From: Aphrophora alni
Taxonomy: Eukaryota; Arthropoda; Insecta; Hemiptera; Aphrophoridae
NCBI GenBank assembly: GCA_963513935.1
Contig: OY740765.1
Coordinates: forward strand, 76,181,718 to 76,245,717
Reading direction: 5' to 3'
Length of the DNA stretch: 64,000 nucleotides
Below are positions 11,024 through 23,250 of the stretch, piece after piece; the first letter of the stretch is position 1; every line of letters begins with the position of its first letter. The notes beneath the pieces are model-generated. The model made no database searches and was not told the origin of the DNA. It saw nothing but the letters and a program-made list of their open reading frames with translations. The translations under genes and the position numbers were made by a program.

Positions 11024-12746
11024 CCCACGAAGCAGCACCGACCCTCTCAGCGGGTCGATTTTTAATGCATGGTCTAGTCTAACGTCCGGAAAACATGAAT
11101 TTTGCAATTAAACATTACGCCCACTTAAAATCGTCCTATCGCAATAAATAAAATACCGTTGGAAAGCTAATGTTCCGTAGATGCATAATCATGCAAAAAA
11201 ATACCACAAAACGTTATAAATAATATTCCAAAAATTGGTGAAGTTCACATATTTTTGATGCGTAAAATCGTAAATTTCAACTCTGCGGTTTTTAGTAAAC
11301 GCGACATCATTTTTCCCCATAGTATTACAAATCTATTTATCTGTCAATTAAGTCAACCAAAACACTGTTCTATAGATCACATGTGTCTCTTTCTAACCGT
11401 AGATTACAAATTTTTCTGCGTCTCACAGATCCAGAGATATTTCTACTTGACCATAGAAGAAACCTGACGGCACGAAATTCAATTGGCATTCGGTGCAGTT
11501 AACGAAATGACTAAATCGATTTTTCATTTCGATTTTTTTGTTTCGATATTGATAGTATGTTGTAGATGACATTTCATTCTTCAAGTTGGTACCACTTGAT
11601 ATAGGCAATACTTACTTAGAAGGTTTTGTTTTGATCTCGGAACATATGCAATTGTGCGACGTAAATAATGTAATAAATGACGTAGCGCATATTGTTTTGG
11701 GGTTAGATATTTGTTATTTTGAAGGTTTGTGTATACAAATTGTATATAAATTTTGTATACAAGTTACAATATATGTGTTTTTATTTCTAAAGTTTATGTT
11801 TTTGAGTGAATTTCTAGTTTGTGAACGGTTAATATTTGGGATAACCTAAATGGTATGTTGTGAATTTAGCCTATATGCAAATTTTCTTATATTGAGTGTT
11901 TTATTTGATTATACAAGTGAATATGTGTGTTATTCTTTGTAAAGTATATTGTTTTAGTGAAATCTAATGATTTTGTCTTAGGCCTAGCTTTAGAAAGTTA
12001 CTAATTACGCCTAAATTGCTGAGGTGTCAAACCTAACCTCAACCGTCGAGTATCACTTTTTAGGGGAAATCGTTATTTTTATTTTGAAAATGTAACAAAT
12101 TATTATTTTTCCCCCTAAATATATTTACAAATATATTACAAATCTCTAGTAATCATTGAAAAAAATCTGAAAAATCTATTAGTATGGTGTACATAACGAT
12201 ATCTGTGAAATTATTCTCTTTTTACTCTCCGATTTTTTGGTATTTGACCAAAAAACTCCAAATGTGATACATCTAACTTTTTTTTTCACTACACACCTAG
12301 ATTCTATGCACCTTTCTGAACATAATGATATATAGAACTTTTGTATAAAATATATATTACTATGTTTGGTAAATTGTTGAAAATAAAATGACCAATGTCC
12401 CGTTTTTCGTAAAATAATTTTTTAAATTTTGAAAATGTAACAATTTTTTTTTCCTAATTATATTGACAAATAATACACAAAAATTTTGTACATCTTAGAA
12501 AAAAGTGGTAAGCTATTGATTTTGGATGATACAGGTTTTTCTGAAAAATGATAACATCATTTTTTGACATGTAACATACTTACTCAAAAACCGTTTCAAA
12601 TTTTTTTTATTACATAGATGAATTCTATGCATCTTTCTGAGAAAAATGATGTCTTATAAGTTTGGTTTTGTATAAAAACAATATTTTTTATTAATTTTTA
12701 AACAAACGAAGAATTGTCAAGAAAATTAACCATGCCGCCTCTAGGG
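11024..12746 (-). mobile_element. TTAA-1 non-autonomous element, copy B
   Basis: TTAA lies at 11020-11023 and 12747-12750. The 1723-bp element is inverted relative to copy A and starts only 126 bp after it, so the two form a head-to-head pair. The left end is CCCACGAAGCAGC and the right end, read inward, is CCCTAGAGGCGGC, a poorly preserved TIR. Near the left end CGACCC and GGGTCG flank seven bases, corresponding to the palindrome of copy A. A plus-strand 87-codon hydrophobic frame (11586-11849) has a relative in copy C. Confidence 0.8.
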
Positions 12747-12751
12747 TTAAA

Positions 12752-13388
12752 GGTGAAAAACCTTGCGGTCATCATTGCCTTGAAAAAAGAGAGCATAAAA
12801 TAGACTCCTAACCTTGGAATACTGTAGGGTCATAGTCAGAAGAGTTGGTAAGACCCGATAGGAAAGATGAAAGAAAGTAATCCAACCCCAGACTACATGA
12901 AGAAAAGTGTAAATCCTGCTAGAGATCTCGGTTTTACCATACCCATACTCACTTTAAGTGAGCCAGCGAGATCTATTTATATTTGAAGGATCTATCAAAC
13001 CTCTTGGGTCCATAGGACAGTGTAATATGATTTATTTGTTAACTATATCGCTAACTTCGTTAAACTTAATCTTCAGTGATGTCCTCTGAATCAAAATTAA
13101 TTACCTGCCCGAAATTGTTCTACTGAATATCAAGAATACTTCTATATACTTTATTGTTGTTTAATTATTGTTATTTATTTTTTAAAACCTGGTGGTCATC
13201 AACTCCTTTTAAAAAATACTCTAATACCATCAAGGTTAGAAGAGATCAAGAGTTGGTTAATTGAGACCTGATAGGAAATATGAAGTAGAAGGAACTAACG
13301 CAAGACTATACAAAGGAAGATATAGATCCAGCTAAAGTTTCTTGGGATTATCACACCCGTACTCACTAAAGTGAGCCCCTGAGAAGAG
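12752..13388. repeat. Two diverged direct repeats of about 210 bp
   Basis: Segments 12752-12970 and 13188-13388 share many words in the same order, such as TGGTAAGACC.GATAGGAAA, GACTA.A..AAGAA and CTCACTTTAAGTGAGCC (second copy CTCACTAAAGTGAGCC). They look like an old tandem or twice-inserted unidentified repeat. No coding potential was seen. Confidence 0.6.
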
Positions 13389-14126
13389 GTTCATAGTTAA
13401 TACACTTTGCAAATTTGATTTTAAAGTTTTATAAATCTCAAATGACAGATCGTGTGAGATTTGTAAGCCCTAGAATTTATAAATGCTATGAAAATTATAA
13501 ATAATTTTACATACAAATTCTAACATAATAAAATAATGGTGACTCCATAAGGTGACTAAGGAAAAAACATTCTTGAGATAATGCTGTTGTTTTTAGTGAA
13601 AAAGGTTATTAGAAAAAGTCTACAAATTGTTTTTCCTGTCACTGTGGAAATTACAGTTTGTTTTCGAATGAGAATTTTTTATTCACATTTATCTCTTGCA
13701 ACATTCCATATTTTATGTATTCAATGTTGAGTTAATACCTTGTTCAGTAGGTGAGGTGTAACTAAATGTGACTTAATTAATGTTCTATGATTTGCCTTGT
13801 GTATATACATCAGAAATTTGATGCTATGTTAATCATGATTATAATGTGTGTATTTCAGAGGACCTGTGGTTCATTCATAATTTAAAGTACATTTTCCTAG
13901 AACATGAGATACTGGGGTTTTTTTAAGTTATTCAAAAAGTATTTGTGCTTGACTAACCAATACAGGCACCTAACCAATTCAATTATTAAATAAATTACCT
14001 AAAATTAATAAAAAGTTACACTCTATACATCCTCTTATAGTTTTGTTTGTTGTAATTATTATTCCCCTAAATCGACACAACATAAATAGAAGATGACAGC
14101 CAATAAATAATGTAACTATTACTTAC

Positions 14127-14211
14127 ATAATCATGGAATGCTTTTGCTTCACTTGAATGCTCACACGTGTCTCTTCTTTCAGGAGCAGCACAATACAAGT
14201 CCCAGAACACA
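14127..14211 (-). CDS. Ssdp: Ssdp/SSBP orthologue, internal exon ([13 protein letters not shown] segment)
   Basis: This is an 85-nt minus-strand exon with the acceptor ACATTTCAG above 14211 and the donor GTAAGT below 14127. After one base finishing a cysteine codon it encodes 28 residues, [20 protein letters not shown]... to AKAFHDY, which is the end of the conserved LUFS domain needed for binding Chip/LDB. It ends in phase 0. Upstream in the transcript is a roughly 26.5-kb intron; downstream is a roughly 6-kb intron leading to the exon at 8049-8090. The residue match to vertebrate and insect SSBP proteins is almost complete, so the assignment is firm. No paralogous or processed copy is suggested, because introns flank it. 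Confidence 0.96.
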
Positions 14212-14784
14212 CTGAAATGTAGACAGTTCATGTTAGTTATTTAAATTCTTAATACATATTCTCACTCCCACATATACAAAAGAAGAATATTTGAAGCCCC
14301 TATAGAAGTGTCGCTATTAAATAACAAGACTGGGTGGTCTGGAGACAGTGTACTTACATCAATGGGGAGTGCAAACAAGCTAAGTGACCTAGAAGTTTCA
14401 AAAATCGGACGAGACAAAGTCATGTTTGCTGTTGCTTGTAGTGAGTCTGTGATCAGCGATTGTAGAGACTGGTGCACAATCATGTCATCTGAATCATGGC
14501 TGTTGTTAATATCAAACAGTGCATTAATATCAAATTTCCTGTGAAATTTCTAAGTGAGTGTTTGAAACTGTTACAGTAACTGTATGCCGATAATGTGATG
14601 TCACATGCATGAATGTTTGAATGACATAAACTAATTGCTGAGGATCAAGGTCAAGAGAATGATTAAAATGACAAATGACCGGGTCAATAATATTAATGAC
14701 ATAGTTCACAGTAATCGCTGATTAAATAGTAGGATGATAAAGAGGTACATATTGATAAAGAGAGTATGACAAATTTTACATAAA

Positions 14785-15375
14785 CAATTGAATATGTGTA
14801 AAGCCAGGACAAAATGGTCTTAAAAACCAGCCAAGAGAGCTAATAGAATAATAATAATGCCCATAATGATGCCCGAAAAACAGCGAAACTTAATTTGTTG
14901 GGAAAGATCATCACATTTAACAAAAAATGGATTTTTATCAGTACGAACAGGAAACTAAGAAACAATTGATGCACTGGAAAACTTTCACATCACCAAGAAT
15001 AACAAAGACCAGAATGAACAAATTGAAATTGAAGACAATCCTGATCGTTTTCTTTGACAGCAATGGTTGAATGGGTACCACAGGGTCAGACAGTTATTCA
15101 ACAATATTACCCTGAAGTTTTGGCCAAGCTAGGAGAATGAGTGAAGGAAAAGAGGGCAGAGTTATGGAAGAACAGTGTGTGGATTTTCCATCATAACAAT
15201 ATTCTGTCCATAAAGCAGTTTCTAACTGATAAGAGAGTTCCAGTGCTGGACCACCTATCTCACTCACCAGATTTAGTTCCCATGACTTTTGCCCGTTTCC
15301 TAAGGTGAAATTTCCATTGAAGGGAATCCATTTTCAGAAAGTGCAAATCCATTGAAGGGATTGTGCACAAGGTTA
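14785..15375 (+). pseudogene. mariner transposase, main fragment
   Basis: This is the catalytic part of a Tc1/mariner DD34D transposase. IVFFDSNG and the HHNN and SPDL boxes are recognisable, with a TGA just after the FFDSNG box and other breaks. The wild-type family is about 345 aa; here the N-terminal helix-turn-helix part is not recognisable. The coding relic is cut at 15376 by TTAA-1 copy C and its last about 20 residues lie at 17098-17180, so the copy-C insertion is younger than the mariner. Confidence 0.82.
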
Positions 15376-15376
15376 A

Positions 15377-17091
15377 CCCTCCAACTGTTGACAACTGTTC
15401 AATGTTAAAGGTTTTATTTTCTTAAAAAATTAATAAAAAATATTAATTTTACACAAAACCTAACTTATAAGACATAATTTTTCTTCAGAAAAATGCATAG
15501 AATTCATCTATGTAAAAAAATTTTTTTTGTAACAGTTTTGGAGTAAGTATGTTACATGTCAAAAACGACGTTATCATTTTTCAAGAAAAACCTGATTCAT
15601 CCAAAATCAAAAGCTTACCACCTTTTTCTAAGATATACAAAAGTTTTGTGTACTATTTGTAAATATATTTAGGGGAAAAAAATAATAAAATTGTTATATT
15701 TTAAAAATTTTAAAAATATTTTACGAAAAAACTGAATTTTCTCTTTATTTTTTCCAAAAAACATAAAAAATAGTAAAATATATTTTATACAGAACTTCTA
15801 TATATCATTATGTCCAGAAAGGTGCATAGAATTTAGTTGTGTAGTGCAAAAAAAGTTACATGTATCACATTTGGGGTTTTTTGGTCAAATACCAAAAAAT
15901 CGAGAGTAAAATTTCATAGAAATGGTAATCAAAAACATACTAATACATTTTTTGCAAATTTTTCAACCATTATTTGAGATTTCTAATATATTTGTGAATA
16001 TATTTAGGGGAAAAAATAATAATATGTTACATTTTCTAAATAAAAACAATGATTTTGACTAAAAAGTGATACTCTGACGGTTGAGGTTAGGTTTGTAACC
16101 TCCACAATTTAGCCTCACTAGTAACAATCTGAAGATAGGCCAAAGACAAAATCATTATATTTTACTAAGAAAATATATACTTTACAAAGAATAACACACA
16201 TATTCACTTTTATAATCATCTAAAACACTAAATATAAGAAAATATGCATATAGGCTGGACTTAAGATATTGGCCTAGGTTATCCCAAATATGAACCGTTC
16301 AAAAACTAAACTATCACTCAAAAACATAAACTTTAGATATAAAAACACATATATTGTAACTTGTATACACAATTTATATACAATTTGTATACACAAACCT
16401 TCAAAATAACAAATATCTAACCCCAAAACAATTTGCGCTACGTCATTTGTTACAGTTTTTACGTTGCACATTTGCCTATGTTCCGAGATGAAAACAAAGA
16501 CCTCTAAGAGTTCCAAGAAAATATCAAGTGGTACCAACTTATAGAATGGAATTTCCCCTACAACTTAGTGTAAAGAAAAATAATTTTAAAACCAAAGAGA
16601 AACGAATACGTGTATTCCTAAAATGCACCGAATGTCAACTGAATTTCATGTCGTCAGGTTTGTTCTCTGCTCAACTAGGAATATCTCTGGATCTGTTAAG
16701 ACGCAGAATAATTTGTAATCTATGGTTAGAAAGAGAAACATGTGATCTATAGAACAGTGTTTTAGTTGACTTAAATGACAGAAAAATAGAGTTGTAATGA
16801 TATCGGGAAAATAGCTTCGTGTTTTACGAAAAGACGCAGAGTTGAAAATTACAATTTTACGCAACAAAAATACGCGAACTTCACCAATTTTTGGAATATT
16901 ATTTATAACGTTTTGTGGTATTTTTTTTTTGCATGATTATGTATCTACGGAATATTAGCTTTCCAACACTATTTTTTTTATTGCGATAGGACGATTCTAA
17001 GTGGACGAAATGTTGAATTGCAAAATATGTGTTTTATAGCCAACTTGTCCGGGAGAATGGGTACGATTTTGGGTCTTTAACACTTGGAGGG
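15377..17091 (+). mobile_element. TTAA-1 non-autonomous element, copy C (nested in mariner)
   Basis: TTAA lies at 15373-15376 on the left and TTTTAA at 17092-17097 on the right. TIRs are CCCTCCAACTGTT / CCCTCCAAGTGTT (12 of 13 identical). It is 1715 bp, in the same orientation as copy A. Both flanks are mariner coding sequence that continues across the insertion. An 87-codon minus-strand hydrophobic frame at 16274-16537 is similar to the one in copy B. Confidence 0.88.
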
Positions 17092-17145
17092 TTTTAAGCA
17101 GAAAACACCAGTGCTGCTGAGGGAGTTGACACATGATGACCTAAA

Positions 17146-17360
17146 GCACTGTTTCCAACAATTGAAAATTCACATATAACGGTCAATAGCATAGTTTCCA
17201 AAAATTGAAAATTCACATAAAATGTTCAATAGCACTGTTACCAACAATTGAACATTCACATACAAGGGTTAATAGCACTGTTTCCAACAATTGAAAATTC
17301 ACATACAACGGACAATGGCACTGTTTCCAACAACTGAAAATTCTCATACACCACTCCATA
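17146..17360. repeat. 43-bp minisatellite grown from the mariner C-terminus
   Basis: Five units start at 17146, 17189, 17232, 17275 and 17318, exactly 43 bp apart. Each contains GCACTGTTTCCAACAATTGA or a near match. The first unit is the end of the mariner transposase (HCFQQLKIH), so the array grew inside the dead gene. As 43 is not a multiple of three, the array is not coding. Confidence 0.92.
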
Positions 17361-17503
17361 GATAGAGGAGGTGAGTAAATTGATGGGGATGACAATAAAA
17401 TTTTAAGATTGTAATAATATAAAACACTTCTGCCGCCAGTCTTATTATTTAATAACCACATTAATTGCTTTTACTGTTGTCAAATTTTCAATGTTTTGTT
17501 TAA

Positions 17504-18525
17504 CCCTTAGCACGCTGAATAACAATTTAGGCTATTTACTCATAACGTGCTATTAGGGAAAAAAAAATTTTTGTAATTGTTTAAAGTTCTATTTGATTTT
17601 GGGTTCTTACAGATATATTTGGTAAAAAAATGTAGATTGGCTTAAAAATTATTTAAAATTTTTTTTTTTTTACAGATTAAAACAAGAAAAAATACTTAAT
17701 TTCACATTTTTTGACGGCCCTATGAAACAGATTATTTATTTTTTTATATTTACAAACAAATCATATTAATTTATTTTATATAAAAGTAGGCCTACTATTT
17801 AATTCAAAATAACTTGATGTTTTATCAAACAAATAAATTTTACTAAAAAAAGATTTTGAGAAAAATCAACATATCGTATCAAAAATATCTTTCTACTGCT
17901 CATAATAATTACCTACATTCAGGACATCAAAAAAATTACTGATATAGACTAAATATACATATAAACACACAAACAATAGTTGACGATAATACTGTGTCCA
18001 TAGAAACTGTCTATATTTCAAAATGTATTCTGTAGTTGAAAAAGATGCATTCATTATTTCATCCATAAATTGATCAAATCCAAGGTCGTCAGGGTTTGCC
18101 ATTTTTATAACTAGCCTATTTTACACAAAATAAAAATGTATACTATAACCTAAAATATAAATAATACGGCCTGAACAAATCAACAATGAACAGCTATAGC
18201 AGTGATAAGGCTGACAAAACATTTTACAACTGACCATCGTAGCTTACTGAGATGAGAAATCACGTTATACACGCTGGGGCAGAACACAAAATGGCGCCTG
18301 GTTGCTATAACAACCAAATAAAGTCCAATGACAGGTGATCGAGAACAAATACCGTAGTGGGAGTGTCACGTTATACCAATAGGACATTTCTCTGCACTCT
18401 ATTGGACTTTAAACGAATTAAAAATACCTGCAGAAGTCAAATAGTGTTGAATATAGATATCCCGTCATACGCGTTACCAGTCAAGTTGAGGGTTACGTGA
18501 AATCCCGTCATACGCGTGCTAAGGG
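17504..18525 (-). mobile_element. Deleted piggyBac-type element (TTAA ends, 1022 bp)
   Basis: TTAA at 17500-17503 and 18526-18529 flanks a perfect 12-bp TIR, CCCTTAGCACGC. At the right end the block CCCGTCATACGCGT is repeated with 43-bp spacing (18461 and 18504), the same end design as the complete piggyBacs. A 69-codon minus-strand frame at 17893-18102 (MANPDDLGFDQFMDEIMN...) sits where a transposase start would be expected. It may be the surviving N-terminus after internal deletion, but I recognise no domain. Confidence 0.8.
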
Positions 18526-18529
18526 TTAA

Positions 18530-19180
18530 AATTCATATTGTGTACTGCTAATTATTCATGGAGTAAAATTTTCTTTTGCTTGCTTAAAGTATATTTACTT
18601 AGGTTATTAATTATCAAATTTAAAAAAAAAAAAAAAAAAAAACATGATTAAAACTGATAATACACATTTTTTAATCTGTTACTACAAAAATTAACATTGT
18701 TGGAGGGATTGTGATCATTACATTTCCTTAATATTAGAGGAAGTAGACTACATTTTAACAAAATACAACAAAACTTTTTTTTAATGTTGACAAAATTGAA
18801 ATTTTGTTTTTCTTCTTATACAATTAGAGGAATTATTTTTTTATGAACATTACTAGGATAAAAAAATCATTTTAACTTTTAAAATAAAAATTTCCAATGA
18901 TTTTAGAGAAATCAAGATTTCTGAAAACAGACTGACACACAGACCATTTTTTCTTTTTTTAACAAAATCACAAATTTGGATTCAGAATAACCCAAACTGG
19001 ATAGCCTAAATAAGAAGCTATCACAATATATTTTTTAATTCTACATGCAGGGCTGTTATTCATTTATTATTATTATTACTGTATTATTATTATATGTTAC
19101 AAATTCCACTAACTCGTCAAAAGTAATGAATACATTCAGATATGGTAGAAATGTATAAGAGGCATCACACAATCATTCCC
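18530..19180. other. Intron, low-complexity AT-rich
   Basis: Poly-A/T runs and TAT-rich stretches only; no gene or clear element. Confidence 0.5.
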
Positions 19181-19199
19181 AGATGATTCTTAGTCGACT

Positions 19200-20195
19200 T
19201 AACAAACCACACCATCTCAGATTTTCATAAAATTTGGCACAGGTGCCTATTCATATTAACTTGAAAGAAATAACAAATTTTATTGAGATGTCAATTCGTT
19301 TTGAAATTAGAGCTATGTAAAGTTTTCAAAAAGTCGCTAAAAAAGTGAGAACAGAAAATTGTTGTTCTATTATGTTATGTAGAAACATGAGGAACTTGAT
19401 GAAGTGAAAATAACATTTCTTCACCCAGCTGGGCACTCTACCATTTTCTTATCCCAGGAAGCCTGATATTCTGTGGGTTTCAGTAATGGATGCTTTGACA
19501 AAAGTAAATCCTGTGAGCCCCCCCCCCCCACACACACACACACAGAGATCCCAAACAAATGAGACTTTTTCAGACTTATAACAGTGAACATTCCGTTACT
19601 TTGAAGGTAAGTTGGTGGTAAGTATTACTTTGAATTTAGTACTGTATTCTTATTTCATATTAGCGTTCATCTTTATGTTCATATAAAAGTGTAAATCATA
19701 ACATTCTTGAATTTTGCAGTCTCAATACAAAGCTCTAATGAAAAATCAAGCTTTTGGTCTTTAATTATTTAAACATTTAAACCCATCCTCATCCCACAAT
19801 TATTTGTATTTTGCAAGATGATTTACAACTATACGTATTATTCTATATTTATAACTAGGCCTATATATTACAACTATTCTAGGTATTATTTTAAAAATAT
19901 ACTTTTTTGAAATATTTTTATTTTGATTTTGACAAAATATTTATACATCAACCCATACGGTAAATCATACGAAACGGTATAAAAAGTTATGTAAAAAGAC
20001 ACCCAGCTATGTAGTTCAAAATTAGGAGCTTCTAGAGGAATTTAAAAAATTTCTGCTCTTGCTTTTTTGGCCAATTTTTGAAAACTTTACTTAGCTGTAA
20101 TTTCAAAATGAGTTGACATTCAAATAGTTCGTTCATCTGTGCCAAATTATATGAAAATCTCAGTAAAATAAATTTTTGATTAGAATTCTGTCGAT
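19200..20195. repeat. Long imperfect inverted repeat about 0.7 kb apart
   Basis: The segment 19200-19350 is matched in reverse complement by about 20045-20195. Shared words include GATTTTCAT..AATTTGGCACAG, TTTTGAAATTA.AGCTA and GTAAAGTTTTCAAAAA. It may be the ends of an old unidentified element. A C-run followed by (CA)n lies between the arms at about 19518-19545. Confidence 0.6.
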
Positions 20196-20279
20196 TTAAT
20201 ATGGAATGAGTCAGATTTCTACAAGAGAAACGATTACTTCCAGATATATACAGAAACTTGCATAACATAGTGAACTGGA

Positions 20280-20943
20280 TTTAAAAAAGAATTACAAAAT
20301 TACAGATACGTATAATACAGACTTTCAAACAATCACTTAATCTCTCACCAAACATATTGCAAACAGTGCAAATGGAACAATGTAGCTATGCACATGAACC
20401 ATAAGGCAAGGAGATAAGCAGGTATACTTTTCTAAAAACATTTTCTGTACAACAAAACATGTCTTCACCCCTCCTGTTTTATCACACATTTAATCCCAAC
20501 ATTTGTTATACAATTTTGTTTAGGAAATCACTAGGATTCTTACGGTGTGAGTGCGTTTTAAAAATCATAAAAATTAAATTAATCAGAAAAATATTTTAAT
20601 TTGTACAAAGAAAAAGTAGTAGTAAGAGAGAAAGTATTTAACTTTTGGTTGGATTACGGTTTAATTAGTGAGTATTAAAGAATAAGTTCTGAATTTTTTT
20701 ATCTTTCTATACGACCACACTTAGGTGGACAAATTAACAAGTTAACTTAGGACAAATTCTAATGCTGCCATGAGAGAATACGAAACTTTTTACACCATTA
20801 AATTATAGATCTTTTGACATACTCACACATTTTTCAATCCCCTAAACATACTGTTTGGCAATGTTTAATTTTAGCTGTAAAATTATAATAGAAAATGTAA
20901 TTTTTTTAAACTGCACACATTTTAATTAAATTGATTTACTGCA

Positions 20944-20974
<31 letters not shown>

Positions 20975-22238
20975 ATTGGCAAAGTGCTCTAATAAAATGA
21001 TATGCCTATTTCTGAAATTTATTTATTACTATTTGTACAGTTGACTGTGAAAATGTTATATATAAAATATTAATTTTGTAAATTAACATAAAATATTCAT
21101 CCTAAAATTTCATTACTAAAAACTTTATTTTAAAAATGTATGCAATAAATCTATAAAAAAATTACCTATATTGAAATTAATAGAGTGATTAGTAGAAAAA
21201 ATGTTTTGGTATTAAATGAGCAATTAAATTTAAGTAGTTAGACAATACTTAAACCTCTGAGCAAATCATTATTCTTTTCTACTCTCCTTCAATTCCATAC
21301 TTAGATTAACAATGGGGAATATCCATCTATTATATTAATTAAATATGAAACATTGTCATTAGCCTGTTAAGCTGCCTTGACAATGCTATTGCTGTAACCA
21401 TGGTTGTCAAGGTTCAAATTAAAAAATCACCTGTACTAAATATCATTAATTGTTAAGGTTCAATACTTGTAATTTTTTACTGCAACTAGTCAGTGAACAA
21501 CCAACCAATAATGAAATGGATATATTGGCCAGTGACAGCAGGCTAACAATGTTTTACGTCCAGTTAATAGTGTCTAGTCCATGGCCACAGTTAGTTTCAT
21601 CAAGCTATATAGGAGGGGGAAAGCACAGCTAATGGGGAAGAACTCCAAATACTACTACCATTACTAAAAACAATGACATTACATTTGTCTTCTTTCAAAA
21701 AAATCTCACTGCTAAGTGTGCCAAACTGTGTTCTGAGGAATCCCAGGTGTTGACCAACATGGTTAATTAAATTATAAGTGAACTACATTGAAAATTCTTT
21801 CTTAATTTGTTGCACATTATCATCAGACACGAAGATCTATCTCTGTTCTTGAGTTAACACAAACATCCTGATACTTCAAACTATTGACAACATCTAAGAA
21901 AGCTTTAAGATAATGGTAGAATAAATCCATAAGATAATAAAAACTCACACCGTACCATCACCACAGATTGACACCTAGAAAACTGCACCATATGGTCTTT
22001 TGTATTACATAGCCATACTCTCACATTCGGAAAATTCAAATGGCTTGGCAACAATGTCATGGGTATCACAGAAATTAAATAGTAAAACAAATTTAAAATG
22101 GCAGAATATTAGTGGATAACGAATCAGATTCCAGAAGGCTCTCAAGAAGTCGAAATGACAAAGTAATTTAACTAAATTATATTTATTAAGATCCAAGAAA
22201 ATAAAACGAAAAAGATAAGTTATATAATTATTACATTA
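20280..22238. other. Intron, nothing recognised
   Basis: The stretch is AT-rich with a long poly-T at about 20944-20970. Short frames here show no domain or codon bias. Confidence 0.5.
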
Positions 22239-22323
22239 CAGTACTACCTCGTTTATCCGGACCTCATTCAACCGGATGTCCGGATTATCCGGATCGATCC
22301 GGAACAAAAAATAAAAAATTTAA

Positions 22324-22451
22324 TCAAGGATAAAATAAAGCAAAAGCTTAAAGTTTCAAAATATTTTAATAATTACTGTATTTTGAATAATATTTTAAAT
22401 TATATTTATAATATTTTGAAACTTTAAGCTTTTGCTTTATTTTATCCTTGA
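22324..22451. repeat. Perfect 42-bp inverted repeat (hairpin)
   Basis: Arms at 22324-22365 and 22410-22451 are perfectly complementary with a 44-nt AT-rich loop. A diverged copy of one arm (TTTGAAACTTTAAGCTTTAT, about 2182) occurs near the left end of the window. Confidence 0.95.
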
Positions 22452-23250
22452 ATATGGAGTTTCAACAAGAAATATCTGCTATTACATTAATGTTGATAAA
22501 AACGTGATTTCCTCAACACTACAGTGTCGCCTCGAGGTATTAGGGCGGGTTGTTGATGCACTGGGAAGAGAAAGTGGAGGAGCAATGACCTCTGCGTCAC
22601 CATCCCCCTACCCCGATGCGGCATGACAGTGACCTTGTCTATTGTCTATGCCGGCGGGTAGTCTATCACGTGCTAGCGACCGGAATACATCATTAGCATA
22701 TCGTGCTGTGCCGTGTTTAGTTTCTTTACATTTTTTATCGGATACGGTTAATAGTATTTCAGGGTGTCTAGCGACCGGGAAAATCGGGAAAACCGGGAAA
22801 AGTCAGGGAATTTGAATTTTCTGTAAAAGTCAGAAAAATGTCAGGGAATTATTTAAAAACCGGGAAAAAATAAAGAATGCCTGATATTTTAGAAAGTGTA
22901 ATACAATGACGATGCCTGTAACGGTCCTTAAAGAAAATGTACAACTGTGAAATAAATACAAACCAGGTGCATGTTTACAATGCATCATAAACCATCACGT
23001 CATTTTTACAACTTTATTGTTGTCGGGTTGCTAAGACTCAAGGGTGTAAATCAGTAAATGTGAACATTTTGTCACATCTTAAAGCAGTGCCACCAGCTTT
23101 GGGAACCCCCGTTCTTTTTTTTTTGCAGTTGGCACATCACATCCCCAGTCGGGAGTATCGAGGACGTGAATGAGAATCGGCATAGTATTTAGAGGTGGGC
23201 GTTGTTACTGCTATTTATTTATATTCGTGTGTTAGCATTTGTGCGTGGAA

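Larger units (their letters stand above)
14311..17456 (+). mobile_element. mariner element, decayed and split by TTAA-1 copy C
   Basis: Inverted ends share TATTAAATAA(C/T)AAGACTGG (left about 14315, right about 17456 read inward), as in cecropia-type mariners. Between them a plus-strand transposase relic reads LNMCKARTK (about 14790), YQYEQETKKQLMHWKT (about 14940), ILIVFFDSNG (about 15045, holding a catalytic Asp), VPQGQTVIQQYYPEVLAKLG (about 15075), and ELWKNSVWIFHHNN and VPVLDHLSHSPDL (about 15240-15290, holding the last Asp of the DD34D triad). After copy C it resumes with LRELTHDDLKHCFQQLKIHI at about 17120-17180. Stops and frameshifts make it dead. The exact end bases are approximate. 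Confidence 0.85.

Noticed and set aside
18461..18517. Promoter or CpG island
   Set aside because: The CG-containing repeats belong to the end of the TTAA element at 17504-18525.
20032..20268. 78-codon minus-strand frame
   Set aside because: It overlaps one arm of the inverted repeat at 19200-20195 and shows no recognisable domain.
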